In this document: positions 53,622 through 62,102 of the stretch, piece by piece | Numbering within the stretch: the stretch's first letter is position 1 | Layout: every line of letters starts with the position of its first letter | Assembly: GCA_022447555.1 (NCBI GenBank) | Contig: JAKVBF010000005.1 | Coordinates: 53,528 to 117,527 of the forward strand | Length of the DNA stretch: 64,000 nucleotides | Origin: Mariniblastus sp. | GTDB lineage: Bacteria > Planctomycetota > Planctomycetia > Pirellulales > Pirellulaceae | Direction of reading: 5' to 3' | Program-made: the position numbers and the translations under genes | Notes under the pieces: model-generated | The model's database searches: none | Told to the model about the DNA's origin: nothing | The model's input: the letters and a program-made list of their open reading frames with translations, nothing else

Positions 53622-55187
53622 CTACTCAATGAGTTCGGTACCTAGGATGTCCACACTGTAACCACTCTGTAGGTGACTCTTGTCACGCCAAAACAGAATC
53701 CGGGGGACAGGGACCGTATGGTCCAGTATGACTTCTGCACGCGACGATCCAACGGAATCGTCAAAATATCCGACGATTTCTGCACGATAAACGTCTCCAC
53801 CTGTACAAACAAATGGGTAAATCGAATCCATCGTTACTAAATCTACAATGCCTTCAACCAGAAGCCACGTTTCATATTGCCGATTTCGATCCGAGCCATC
53901 TGGGTCATTTAGCTCAAATTCGCGCTTATCAATGATGGTTTGCACGATTTCCGGGGTCATTCCTGGGATTCCCTCCAGGACCAATCGCGGCGCCTGCATC
54001 AAATTGATCCGACCTGGGATTTCAGCCCCCTCATAGGTGGTGATATTTCGCATCGCATTGGGCAGCGTGAAAGGCATATTCATTAGGCGAATCGGTGATT
54101 GAATAATGACTTCTTCGTCGGTTTCTGGGTCCGTCACGGTGGTGTAAGCATCGATTAATTCCAGAACGTTTTTAAACGTCGTAGTGGCTTCCAACGTGTC
54201 GAAGTCGAGAGGGACCAAGGTGTTGTTTTCAGGCGCCTCTTCGTTTTCTTCAAGGGCTGCCGGGCCGTTGACTCGATACATGATGATGAACTGCGACCAC
54301 TCCTCGTTAAAAGCGGACCGGAGGTCGTCGTAAAGTCGCTCTAGATCGTCACTGTTGATGTTGATTCTTGGCAAGCCGTCAAACGTTAAATTCGTTTCTT
54401 TGCTGTAAAGCGTCAGGTAGTTGGACCAGCCCAAAGACATGTCCGAGTCGAGATTAGTCGCTTGGTTATTCTCGTCAGAATCCAAAATGCCATTTCGATT
54501 TGTATCCAAACCAAAAAGAAGCTGGGGGGTGATGTCTCGAATGAGGAGTAGTTCGTCAAGGCTGTCCATCGGGCCATTTTTACATTGGTAGGCAGGGCTC
54601 ATGGCCGAGTAGAATCCACTCTCCACACCGTATTCTCGCGCTTCGTCATCCGGATCCAGCCAGTCGATGATTGAATCGGCGATGGATTCCGTCATATTAG
54701 GGAGTGACATCAGTAAGTCTCGTCCAGCATTTTCTTGTATGAGGTCGAGGTAAGGTAAGACATTGAGATTTAATTTTGCCGACTCATCGGTCAGGCCATA
54801 TCGAAAACCTTCGGGAACGCCTGCATCATCCAATGATGAGGAGATTATCGTGAACCGTCCCATAACGCCATCGCTATTAGCATCGAAGGCGACCGGGATT
54901 CCTTGCAGATTTGGATTGTTCCAGAGTCCACCTTTTTCCCGAATCGTGTCTTTATCATAGCTGAGGAAAAGTCGTGTATAATCGACGCCGGAATCGACGA
55001 GATATTTAGACTGCACTCGTCGGCTCATCAGCCGTGCTGCTTCTTCTTCAGTTTGCATCAGTGCTGTGAAGGTGTAGGCGGCCAACGAAAGCATCACGAT
55101 CGTGACAAGGACGACGATCAACAAAGAACCGCTGCGATTGGCAGGTCGCTGGCCGATCCGGGTTAAGTAAACAGTGTGTTGATTCAT
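53622..55187 (-). CDS. gspK: GspK-like minor pseudopilin with EF-hand-like loop
   Basis: The 521-residue product starts with a basic leader and the hydrophobic helix GSLLIVVLVTIVMLSLAAYTFTALM. It has no Glu at position 5, as is usual for GspK. The alpha-helical GspK region follows (YGLTDESAKLNLNVLPYLD, SIADSIIDWLDPDDEAREYG, YQCKNGPMDSLDELLLIRDI). A loop DTNRNGILDSDE near residue 230 matches an EF-hand calcium site with Asp/Asn at positions 1, 3, 5, 9 and Glu at 12. GspK caps the pseudopilus tip. It overlaps the gspJ stop by four bases (ATGA). It is longer than the roughly 330 residues of E. coli GspK. Confidence 0.85.
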   Translation of the reverse strand: MNQHTVYLTRIGQRPANRSGSLLIVVLVTIVMLSLAAYTFTALMQTEEEAARLMSRRVQSKYLVDSGVDYTRLFLSYDKDTIREKGGLWNNPNLQGIPVAFDANSDGVMGRFTIISSSLDDAGVPEGFRYGLTDESAKLNLNVLPYLDLIQENAGRDLLMSLPNMTESIADSIIDWLDPDDEAREYGVESGFYSAMSPAYQCKNGPMDSLDELLLIRDITPQLLFGLDTNRNGILDSDENNQATNLDSDMSLGWSNYLTLYSKETNLTFDGLPRININSDDLERLYDDLRSAFNEEWSQFIIMYRVNGPAALEENEEAPENNTLVPLDFDTLEATTTFKNVLELIDAYTTVTDPETDEEVIIQSPIRLMNMPFTLPNAMRNITTYEGAEIPGRINLMQAPRLVLEGIPGMTPEIVQTIIDKREFELNDPDGSDRNRQYETWLLVEGIVDLVTMDSIYPFVCTGGDVYRAEIVGYFDDSVGSSRAEVILDHTVPVPRILFWRDKSHLQSGYSVDILGTELIE

Positions 55188-56149
55188 GGGGACTGCGCCT
55201 CTTCTGGAGGAGGTTCCGCGACCGGTAAATGAATGACCGTTCGGTAATAGTCCATTTCGTCTTCGTTATTGGCGAGGGACGGGTCCGTCGCCCGAAACGG
55301 GTCCAGCTCTAGCGTTACCTCGATAGCCAGGGGGAATCCACCTGCTTCGTCACTGTCCCACTCCCCTTCCCAGCCTTCGCCACTCCAGTAGCGGAAGGCG
55401 ATTCCGGCTACTTCGGGTGCGATTAGTTTTGTGTACTCGTCGGGTGACTCGGCCAAACCGGTATCGCCAAGATAAGCCGCCACGGCTCGGTCGATTCGAC
55501 GTCGATAAAGGCCGCCTTGTTCTCCAATCGAATCGATGATGTCATCTGATTGAGCCGAAGCCTCATCGGAAAAAAAGTAGTTGATCGCCTTCACATCCGA
55601 CGCGAGTTGACCCTGCCCCGGGGCCATTGCAATCAGTGGATTGTATTCATCGAGTCTCGGTAAGCGGCTGACATCGATCACGATGGCTCGGCTGTTACCA
55701 ATCATTGTAGGCCGACTGGTTGACATGTCTTCCTCGACCACCTCTTCCGTCTCTTCTTCGTCAGCTGCTTCTTCATCTTCCTCACCCATCATGGATGATA
55801 AGACATCAGGAACCAAGGACTCGTAGAGATTTTCCAACCCCGAGTAATCTTGTGGCTTGTACTGGATCGCACCACGCAAATCGTTATGGATCATCATGAT
55901 GATGCTGCGAGCTACCTGTTTCCGTTCGATGTCCGCTTGTTGCCGGGTTAAGGTCAACATGTACATGTGGACCGCGTAACCAATGGCTGCGATGATGACT
56001 ACTGATAATGCGAGTGCGAGTACGACCTCTACTAACGAGAATCCTGTTTGCGATCGGCTCCCTTGCTGCGCGCAAACAGTCCTGCCTTCCCAAGGTGTTG
56101 GCTGCCCAGGAGATTGGGAAGTCGAGATGTTCTTTTTCTCACGGAACAC
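55184..56149 (-). CDS. gspJ: GspJ-like prepilin
   Basis: The 321-residue product has an N-terminal prepilin leader ending QTG before FSLVEVVLALALSVVIIAAIGYAVHMYM, with Glu at mature position 5. The first hydrophobic helix is followed by a soluble domain with an acidic insert (EEDEEAADEEETEEVVEEDM) and a C-terminal beta region (AGIAFRYWSGEGWEGEWDSDEAGGFPLAIEVTLELD). Minor pseudopilin GspJ joins GspI and GspK at the pseudopilus tip. The start is GTG 56149, sharing one base with the gspI stop. A later start nearer the leader is possible. The acidic insert is unusual. Confidence 0.82.
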   Translation of the reverse strand: MFREKKNISTSQSPGQPTPWEGRTVCAQQGSRSQTGFSLVEVVLALALSVVIIAAIGYAVHMYMLTLTRQQADIERKQVARSIIMMIHNDLRGAIQYKPQDYSGLENLYESLVPDVLSSMMGEEDEEAADEEETEEVVEEDMSTSRPTMIGNSRAIVIDVSRLPRLDEYNPLIAMAPGQGQLASDVKAINYFFSDEASAQSDDIIDSIGEQGGLYRRRIDRAVAAYLGDTGLAESPDEYTKLIAPEVAGIAFRYWSGEGWEGEWDSDEAGGFPLAIEVTLELDPFRATDPSLANNEDEMDYYRTVIHLPVAEPPPEEAQSP

Positions 56150-56586
56150 TATTCTTCATCAATGTAATCTAAAGGATCATATTCAGGGTCCGGCATGAAC
56201 CGAACCACGGACATGGAAACGGGGTTGGCTGCTGAGTTGGGGGTCTGTTCAACGGTGACGACGACCATCAACAACCCGAGTTGGCCTGAATCCTGTACAT
56301 CGACGCTAAACATCCAATCCGGGTTTTCGTCGATCACACTTGCTGAAACGGATTGCAATTCAATGATGCCCGCAGAAACCTCTGCCATTTTCCCATCGAC
56401 TAAGATGTTAGCGTCACTTCGGATACGGGCTTCCACCGCAGAACGGTAGCCAATGTTGACCAACTGACCAATCACGGCCATTGCCCCGCCCAGAATGGCA
56501 ATCGATAGCAGGACTTCCAACAATGAAAAACCGGGTCGGCTGCATTGATGGCAGGAGTTTCGATTTGAAGGATTTAAAAGGAGCAT
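56149..56586 (-). CDS. gspI: GspI-like prepilin
   Basis: The 145-residue product has a prepilin leader with a Cys/Arg-rich stretch, then PG before FSLLEVLLSIAILGGAMAVIGQLVNIGY (Glu at position 5). The soluble part ADILVDGKMAEVSAGI and the beta strands SVDVQDSGQLGLLMVVVTVEQ match minor pseudopilin I. It starts the tip complex with GspJ and GspK. Its ATG shares one base with the gspH stop (TAATG), and its own stop shares one base with gspJ, a very compact arrangement. Confidence 0.85.
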   Translation of the reverse strand: MLLLNPSNRNSCHQCSRPGFSLLEVLLSIAILGGAMAVIGQLVNIGYRSAVEARIRSDANILVDGKMAEVSAGIIELQSVSASVIDENPDWMFSVDVQDSGQLGLLMVVVTVEQTPNSAANPVSMSVVRFMPDPEYDPLDYIDEE

Positions 56587-57170
56587 TATTCTATCATTCG
56601 GTCATCAAGAATTTTTTTTACGGTCGTTGTTCCCGTCAGCCCGCGAAGGGTGACCTGAACGGCATCGTTCTCTTGATTCTGCAAGATCACTTTGGCGGTT
56701 TGAGATGTCCCGTCCGGGTAAAAAAGGAGTGGACGCATGTCACCGGGCTGAAAATTGGCAGAGACCATCGCGGCGGCGGCGCGGGCGTCCGTGTTGGTTA
56801 CGGCCATCGAAAATCTTACGTCTCTTGGTAACAAATCGTCTCCGAAGTCGAAATTACTACTGCGAGTCTCTTCGTTCAGAGATACGCCCTTCATCGAGTC
56901 GACTGTTTCGGCGTTGAATGGACCAACCCGAAATGCGGGGCCTTCAACTTGGTAGTAAAAGGCGTAGATTTCTCCAGTGCGGATGGCGCTAACTCGCGCA
57001 AGACCCATATGGGCTCGTACTAGATCGGCACCCTTATCGAGCTTTTGCCCGGAAAAAGATCGCTGCAATAGCGGAAGTGACATTGCAGCGACGGCGATCA
57101 TGACGGCCAAAACGATGATCAGTTCGAGCAGGGTGAATCCGCTCGTGCGACGTTTCGACAACGGATTCAT
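56586..57170 (-). CDS. gspH: GspH-like prepilin
   Basis: The 194-residue product starts MNPLSKRRTSG, with the peptidase cut before FTLLELIIVLAVMIAVAAMSLPLLQRSF (Glu at position 5). A beta-rich soluble domain follows (GEIYAFYYQVEGPAFRVGPF, DVRFSMAVTNTDARAAAAM, FYPDGTSQTAKVIL). I chose ATG 57170; the open frame runs back to 57248 over the end of gspG. GspH is a minor pseudopilin near the pseudopilus tip. It begins four bases after the gspG stop and overlaps gspI by one base. Confidence 0.85.
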   Translation of the reverse strand: MNPLSKRRTSGFTLLELIIVLAVMIAVAAMSLPLLQRSFSGQKLDKGADLVRAHMGLARVSAIRTGEIYAFYYQVEGPAFRVGPFNAETVDSMKGVSLNEETRSSNFDFGDDLLPRDVRFSMAVTNTDARAAAAMVSANFQPGDMRPLLFYPDGTSQTAKVILQNQENDAVQVTLRGLTGTTTVKKILDDRMIE

Positions 57171-57174
57171 GGTT

Positions 57175-57603
57175 TTATTGCGCCGGTTCAGGCACATCAT
57201 CCGCCGAACCTTGTTGGCCGTCAGGGCCGGGGCTGGCAATGAAAACACGATTGTTAGCTTCGTCAGGACCGTAGTTGTAAGGGTTGCCCCATGGATCGTT
57301 TGGAACGGCTTCGTTGAGGTAGGGGCCTCGCCATTGACGTGCCGAGAGTCCAGCAGGTTGTGTGAACAAGTCGTCTAAAGAATTGGGGAAACGACCAACC
57401 TGAAGCTTGTAGCTGATGCAGGCGTTTTCAAGGGTGTTGATCTGAGACAAACACGCGTCGGATTGTGCGTTTTTCTGAATGTTCAAAAATGCGAACGTTA
57501 CCATTGAGGCCATGATCACCAAGATCGCCATGACCAATAGTAATTCCATCAGTGTGAAGCCCTTTCGGTCAGCTCGAGTTGGACGGTGAAAATTGCGACG
57601 CAT
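57175..57603 (-). CDS. gspG: GspG major pseudopilin
   Basis: The 142-residue product has a leader MRRNFHRPTRADRKG cut before FTLMELLLVMAILVIMASMVTFAFLNIQ (Glu at position 5). The soluble domain has the major pseudopilin pattern ACISYKLQVGRFPNSLDDL and GPYLNEAVPNDPWGNPYNY. The C-terminal loop SPGPDGQQGSADD carries the calcium-binding aspartates typical of GspG. It is the main subunit of the secretion pseudopilus. The start at 57603 is fixed by AAAGGAGAG upstream; an in-frame start at 57627 is less likely. It lies 50 bases after the gspF stop. Confidence 0.93.
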   Translation of the reverse strand: MRRNFHRPTRADRKGFTLMELLLVMAILVIMASMVTFAFLNIQKNAQSDACLSQINTLENACISYKLQVGRFPNSLDDLFTQPAGLSARQWRGPYLNEAVPNDPWGNPYNYGPDEANNRVFIASPGPDGQQGSADDVPEPAQ

Positions 57604-57608
57604 CGTTT

Positions 57609-57617
57609 CTCTCCTTT
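57609..57617 (-). promoter_or_regulatory. Shine-Dalgarno deciding the gspG start
   Basis: AAAGGAGAG on the coding strand, five bases before the ATG at 57603. A strong site fits the high expression expected for a major pseudopilin. Confidence 0.8.
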
Positions 57618-57653
57618 GAGAATTCAAAATTTGTAATCGTAGATTTGATGTGT

Positions 57654-58862
57654 CTAGCCTTGCAAGGCTTGACCCATTTTCATGACAGGAAGTAAAAGTG
57701 CGATGACGACGATCAGGATCACGACTGCCATCACCAGCAACATTAAGGGTTCAATTAGTTTAACCATTAAGTCGAGTCGCCGAGTTGTCTGTTTTTCAAG
57801 ACCGTCAGCGATGTTGACTAAAACAGTATCTAACGTGTTCGATTCTTCTGCAACGCTAATCATCTCCGTCACATTTTTCGGAAAATGCCCGGAGGACTCT
57901 AGAGGAACTGACAGCGACGCACCGGCGGTGATATTGTCGGTAGCGCTTGTGATTGCATCCGATAACACCTTATTCCCAGCCGCATCGCTACTGATCGTCA
58001 AACCTTTAAGGATTGGAACCCCGTTGTGTAGTAAGGTTCCCAAAACGCGACAAAAGCGAGCGACTGCGAGGTTGCGGAAAATCATCCCAAACAAAGGGAG
58101 CTTGAGTTTCATGCGGTCAGCAATTTCACGTCCTCGGTCGGTACGTAATTGAACCCGCAAAACAAAGTAAAGTGCCGCAAAACCAGCTAATAAAAAGATT
58201 CCGTAAGTTTGTAAGACAGTGCTAAAAGACAAAAGCCAGTCCGTAATGGGGGGGAGTTGACCTTTTTCTCGCAACGCGTCGAACATTTCGCCAAATTTAG
58301 GTACAAAGAACACTAACAAGACTGCGACAACGAGTGTTCCGATGGAAGCGAGAACGGCGGGATAGATCAACGCTCCTATGGTGCGACTTTTGAGTTCATC
58401 CTGCTGTTCTGTAAAGAGGGCCACCCGTTCCAGAGCGTCTTCGAGGAAGCCACCCTCCGCGCCAGCTCGTGCCATGTTGACGGCCATCTCGCTAAAAACT
58501 TTGGGATGTTCGTCAAAAGCGTCTCCCAGCGATTCACCGTCTTCGATCTTACTAATGATGTCGTCAAGTGCGTTTTTGAGTGCCGGGATTGAGCTTTGGT
58601 CTCGAAGGACAGAGAGAGATCTAAGCAGGGGAACTCCATTTTTCATTAGCGAGGCCAGCTGCTCATAAAAAATGGCAATCTTTTGCCCGCTGACACCGCC
58701 GCCAAATGAGAATGATTTACTTGTGTTTTCGGCAGCTACGGTAACGGGGAACAATGATTTGCCGCGCAGCACATTGATCACGTCCCTCTCGGTCGCTGCA
58801 GACATGGAGCCAGTGATTCGCTGTCCTGACGCATCGCGTGCTATATAAGTAAAGTCGGCCAT
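57654..58862 (-). CDS. gspF: GspF inner-membrane platform protein
   Basis: The 402-residue product is a standard GspF. The N-terminal MADFTYIARDASGQRITGSMSAATERDVINVLRGKSLFPVTV is followed by two copies of the GspF helical domain (about 70-195 and 272-395; QLASLMKNGVPLLRSLSVLRDQ and RVLGTLLHNGVPILKGLTISSD). Three transmembrane helices lie near 170-190, 215-240 and 375-398. It is the inner-membrane platform that connects the GspE ATPase to pseudopilus growth. It begins 15 bases after the gspE stop. Confidence 0.94.
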   Translation of the reverse strand: MADFTYIARDASGQRITGSMSAATERDVINVLRGKSLFPVTVAAENTSKSFSFGGGVSGQKIAIFYEQLASLMKNGVPLLRSLSVLRDQSSIPALKNALDDIISKIEDGESLGDAFDEHPKVFSEMAVNMARAGAEGGFLEDALERVALFTEQQDELKSRTIGALIYPAVLASIGTLVVAVLLVFFVPKFGEMFDALREKGQLPPITDWLLSFSTVLQTYGIFLLAGFAALYFVLRVQLRTDRGREIADRMKLKLPLFGMIFRNLAVARFCRVLGTLLHNGVPILKGLTISSDAAGNKVLSDAITSATDNITAGASLSVPLESSGHFPKNVTEMISVAEESNTLDTVLVNIADGLEKQTTRRLDLMVKLIEPLMLLVMAVVILIVVIALLLPVMKMGQALQG

Positions 58863-58877
58863 CTATAAACCCGTCAG

Positions 58878-60566
58878 CTACTTCCGTTTAATGGTGCGGT
58901 CGCTCTTGGTGATGCGAACGATTTCATCCACCGTGGTATCTCCGGCGATGACTTTTAACCAGCCATCATCCCGCAGAGATTCCATGCCGGCTTCGGCCGC
59001 AGCTTTTTTGATCTCCCAGGTGCTACACCGATCCGTCGCCATTTGGCGAATCGTGTCGGTGGTCGTTAAGAGTTCGTAAACACCCAATCTTCCTGTGTAA
59101 CCAACTTCGCGACATTCGCGACATCGGCCCGCTTCATACAACGGCCCATCCAGTAATTCAAAAGGGAAGTCTTCAGGCAAGTCTTCTTTTTTGACAGAAA
59201 CCTGACGCCGGCAGCTCTTGCATAAACGTCTCACAAGGCGCTGGGCCATCACCGCTTCGACGGTACTAGTGACGAGGAACGGCTCTACGCCCATGTCGAC
59301 CATCCTGGTGTAGGCACCTGCGGCATCATTCGTATGAAGTGTGCTAAATACGAGGTGCCCGGTAAGGGCGGCTTGAATCGCATTTTCCGCGGTTTCGAGA
59401 TCTCGGATTTCACCCACCAGCACGACGTCGGGATCGTGACGTAAAATGCTACGTAACGATTGGGCAAATGTGAGACCTATCTTGGGGTGAACCTGAATCT
59501 GATTGATTCCGGCAAGTTGGTATTCGACTGGGTCTTCCGTTGTAATGATCTTGGTTGTGGCGTTGTTGATTTCGATCAGCGAACTGTAAAGCGTGGTGGT
59601 TTTACCGGAACCGGTTGGGCCCGTGACTAAGATAATCCCGTGTGGAAGGCGAATGAGTTTGCTAAAGATATCATAGGATTTCTGCGACATCCCCAAGTTG
59701 CGAAGATCGAATTTCATGGCGCCTTTGTCTAGGATCCTCATGACCAGACCTTCGCCATGGATCATGGGAATGACCGAAACACGAACATCGACTTCTCGAC
59801 CCTTGACTTTTAGTTTGATTCGACCGTCCTGAGGCAGGCGTTTCTCGGCAATATTAAGTCTCGCCATGATTTTCAAACGGCTGATGATCGCGGCCCGAAA
59901 ATGATTGATTTCAGGTGGAACGGGTTGCGTATGAAGGATGCCATCAATTCGGTAACGGATGACGATCCCGCGCTCTTGCGATTCAATATGGACGTCACTC
60001 GTTTTGCTCTCGATTGCTTCCAAGAGGATTTCGTTGACCAATCGGACCACACTGGCCTCTTGGGCCATTTCCGAAAGTTCGCTACCGTCCGTTTCGATTT
60101 CTTCAAGCAGTTCAATACCATCTTCGGCCTTTTGTTCAAGAAGACCTTCTACCGTCTCACCCCCCACTCCAAGATGGGTTTTTATCAGTTTGGCGATCTC
60201 AATTTGATCTGCGAGTACGGGTTCGACCGTCAGTCCGGTTGCGGCTGCGACTTCATCGAGGGGGTAGAAGTTGAGCGGGTCGGAAGTGGCGACTCGAATC
60301 GAGCCATTGTGGCGAGATACGGGAAAAAGATTTTCGCGGTAAATCAGCTTTTGAGGGAATGATTCCAACAGGCCTAGATCAACGGATTCCTCGCGCAGAT
60401 CGACAAATTCGAGCCCCAGTTCATTGGCGATCGCACGCATGATGACATTCACATCGGCGGTTGGGTGACTGTGTGCCCAAGTCAGTAAATCATCGGATTG
60501 CCGTACATCGTTCAACTGGGTTTCGTCAATTAAACCGCGTCGCAACAGGATTTCAGCAACGTCCAT
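58878..60566 (-). CDS. gspE: GspE type II secretion ATPase
   Basis: The 562-residue product is a cytoplasmic secretion ATPase. The N-terminal N1E-type domain (about 1-150, MDVAEILLRRGLIDETQLNDVRQ) is followed by a Walker A GPTGSGKTTTLYSSL near 320, an aspartate box EDPVEYQLAGINQIQVHPKIGLTFAQSLRSILRHDPDVVLVGEIRDLETAENAI and STLHTNDAAGAYTRMVDMGVEPFLV. A C-terminal four-Cys zinc site has LCKSC and CRECREVGYTGRLGVYELL. It is the first gene of the cluster. A hairpin at 60844-60905 and 277 bases lie upstream. Confidence 0.95.
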   Translation of the reverse strand: MDVAEILLRRGLIDETQLNDVRQSDDLLTWAHSHPTADVNVIMRAIANELGLEFVDLREESVDLGLLESFPQKLIYRENLFPVSRHNGSIRVATSDPLNFYPLDEVAAATGLTVEPVLADQIEIAKLIKTHLGVGGETVEGLLEQKAEDGIELLEEIETDGSELSEMAQEASVVRLVNEILLEAIESKTSDVHIESQERGIVIRYRIDGILHTQPVPPEINHFRAAIISRLKIMARLNIAEKRLPQDGRIKLKVKGREVDVRVSVIPMIHGEGLVMRILDKGAMKFDLRNLGMSQKSYDIFSKLIRLPHGIILVTGPTGSGKTTTLYSSLIEINNATTKIITTEDPVEYQLAGINQIQVHPKIGLTFAQSLRSILRHDPDVVLVGEIRDLETAENAIQAALTGHLVFSTLHTNDAAGAYTRMVDMGVEPFLVTSTVEAVMAQRLVRRLCKSCRRQVSVKKEDLPEDFPFELLDGPLYEAGRCRECREVGYTGRLGVYELLTTTDTIRQMATDRCSTWEIKKAAAEAGMESLRDDGWLKVIAGDTTVDEIVRITKSDRTIKRK

Positions 60567-61003
60567 AAAGGCTCACTTTGTTTTGTTTAAATTACAGCGT
60601 TTGTTAAGGTCAGGAAAAGCACCTTGTCATGTCGGCGGTTTTTACACAGCCCGTCCCAACTTGGATCCTTCCCACCCCCAACTTTAGCCAGTGTTTCAAA
60701 GGAACCAGATGGAATCGAAGCGGACGGACGTGACAATCAGGATTCGTTCGCCGCGCCTGACGAATGATCCGGTTGTGTCGATTTCGCCAACAACCGAGCA
60801 AACGCCTTGGACTGCAACGAGGGGAAAACGGACCCGTAAACCGAAAGAAATGCACCGCACTGTTGGGTGAGAGGGTCGCGTCAAAACGCGGCGGTGCATT
60901 TCTTTTGAGTTACGAGCTATCCACACCCTAGTTATTAAAACCGCGGGACCTCCTATTAGTTTCGTGAAATCGTCCAATTCCAGCGATTTGCAGGGGTTTA
61001 ATT
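60567..61003. other. Region upstream of gspE with a long inverted repeat
   Basis: About 437 bases between gspE and the terminator of the Spy-like gene. Short open frames occur on both strands (for example 53 codons on the plus strand from about 60709) without motifs or convincing ribosome sites. Apart from the inverted repeat at 60844-60905, it should hold the promoter for the secretion operon, but I found no clear -35/-10 pair. Confidence 0.45.
60844..60905. repeat. Perfect 15-bp inverted repeat around a smaller hairpin
   Basis: Left arm AAAGAAATGCACCGC (60844-60858) and right arm GCGGTGCATTTCTTT (60891-60905) are exact inverse copies. The 32-base interior contains another stem, CGCG-TCAAAA-CGCG. 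The arms end in A/T-rich bases, so it could act as a bidirectional terminator, a small mobile repeat or an mRNA structure. No target-site duplication was evident. Confidence 0.8.
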
Positions 61004-61035
61004 AAAAAAAAACCCACCATGGAAATCATGGTGGG
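61004..61035 (-). terminator. Rho-independent terminator of the Spy-like gene
   Basis: On the minus strand, CCCACCATG-ATTTC-CATGGTGGG forms a perfect nine-base-pair stem followed by nine T residues. It lies 38 bases after the stop at 61074. Confidence 0.92.
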
Positions 61036-61073
61036 CCAACTTTTTATTCGCGTTACAGGGGATCTGGAAACCC

Positions 61074-61796
61074 TTAGAAGTCGCTGCGTCCACGTCCTCC
61101 TCGATCACCGCCACGGTCACGCTCGCCACGCTCGCCACGCTGACCACCGCCCCATTGGCTGCGACGATCTCCGAAGTCGAATTCTTGGCCAACCAGCTCG
61201 TCCCACTTTTTACGCTGCTCGCTGTCCAAAACACCACGCACTTTCTTTTGGATTTCTTCACGCATCTTTGCGATAGCTTTTTGCATGTCTTCATTTCCTT
61301 TGGCCGTGATTTCTTCCATCTCTTCCATCTGCGATTCCGAGATATCAAGCTCTTCAGCCAACGCGCTACTTACGCCTGTTCCGCCTCGACGGCGATTTTG
61401 GTTTTGAAAGTTTAGCTGCTTGAGACGTTTTTGCTGATGGGGTAGAAGGATATCGTTGACGTCATCCTTGAGCTTTTCCATCATATCGCTCACCTCTTCC
61501 ATCTTTTCTTCTCGCTCGTCTTGGCTCATGTCACGCATGCCCATGAACATGTCTCGCATCTCTTGCATCGCCTCTTCCTGAAGGTCTCGCAGTTCGTCTT
61601 TTTGATCATCCACCAACTCAAGTTCTTCAGCGACTTTATCATTCCGCAAAAGCATGATTGGATTGTTGAAAATCTGTCCCATCTGGCTGCCGCCACGACC
61701 GCCCCGACCGCCGCCTGGTTGGGCGAAAGACATGTCAACGAAACAAAGAACAAGGCCCAAGGCTAAGGCAAGGGTGAATTGTGATCGCAACTTCAT
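61074..61796 (-). CDS. Exported Spy/LTXXQ-like helical protein with RG-rich ends
   Basis: The 240-residue product has a signal peptide (about 1-26, ending SFA before QPGGG). A short Gly/Arg-rich linker (GGGRGGRGGSQMG) leads into long amphipathic helices rich in Met, Glu and Gln (LLRNDKVAEELELVDDQKDELRDLQEEAMQEM and QRLKQLNFQN). The tail RGERGERDRGGDRGGRGRSDF is RG-rich. The helical hairpin pattern resembles periplasmic Spy/CpxP-like chaperones, common as planctomycete exported proteins. I chose ATG 61796 because CAGGAG lies upstream; the frame extends to 61820. A strong terminator follows. Function inferred only from the pattern. Confidence 0.7.
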   Translation of the reverse strand: MKLRSQFTLALALGLVLCFVDMSFAQPGGGRGGRGGSQMGQIFNNPIMLLRNDKVAEELELVDDQKDELRDLQEEAMQEMRDMFMGMRDMSQDEREEKMEEVSDMMEKLKDDVNDILLPHQQKRLKQLNFQNQNRRRGGTGVSSALAEELDISESQMEEMEEITAKGNEDMQKAIAKMREEIQKKVRGVLDSEQRKKWDELVGQEFDFGDRRSQWGGGQRGERGERDRGGDRGGRGRSDF

Positions 61797-62102
61797 TCGA
61801 TAATCTCCTGAATATGGCATTGGTGGCTCGTAAGAACCAGCTTGTAAAGTTCGGCCGGCGGAGCCCTAGGAAGGGCACAAGATGTGTTGTTCTGTTTTAA
61901 CCGACTGTTTGTTGAAGAGTTTCGGGAAATCTACCCAAATTGTTTGTTTTGGAAGATTTTTTCGGGCCAACCTCTCCGTCGCTGTCGGGGAATGATTGTT
62001 TTTTAAGTTTGGGCAATCGCGGTCAGCGGTTTCTCCACGTTAAATATCGCCTATCTTCACGTTTTACGTCTTTTCAACCGTGCGATGTTATTGGTTGGCA
62101 GT
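61797..62102. other. Intergenic region upstream of the Spy-like gene
   Basis: About 306 bases between the end of the thioredoxin-trypsin gene and the Spy-like gene, both on the minus strand. It should hold a promoter for the latter. I saw no tandem repeat, RNA gene or strong terminator. Confidence 0.4.
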
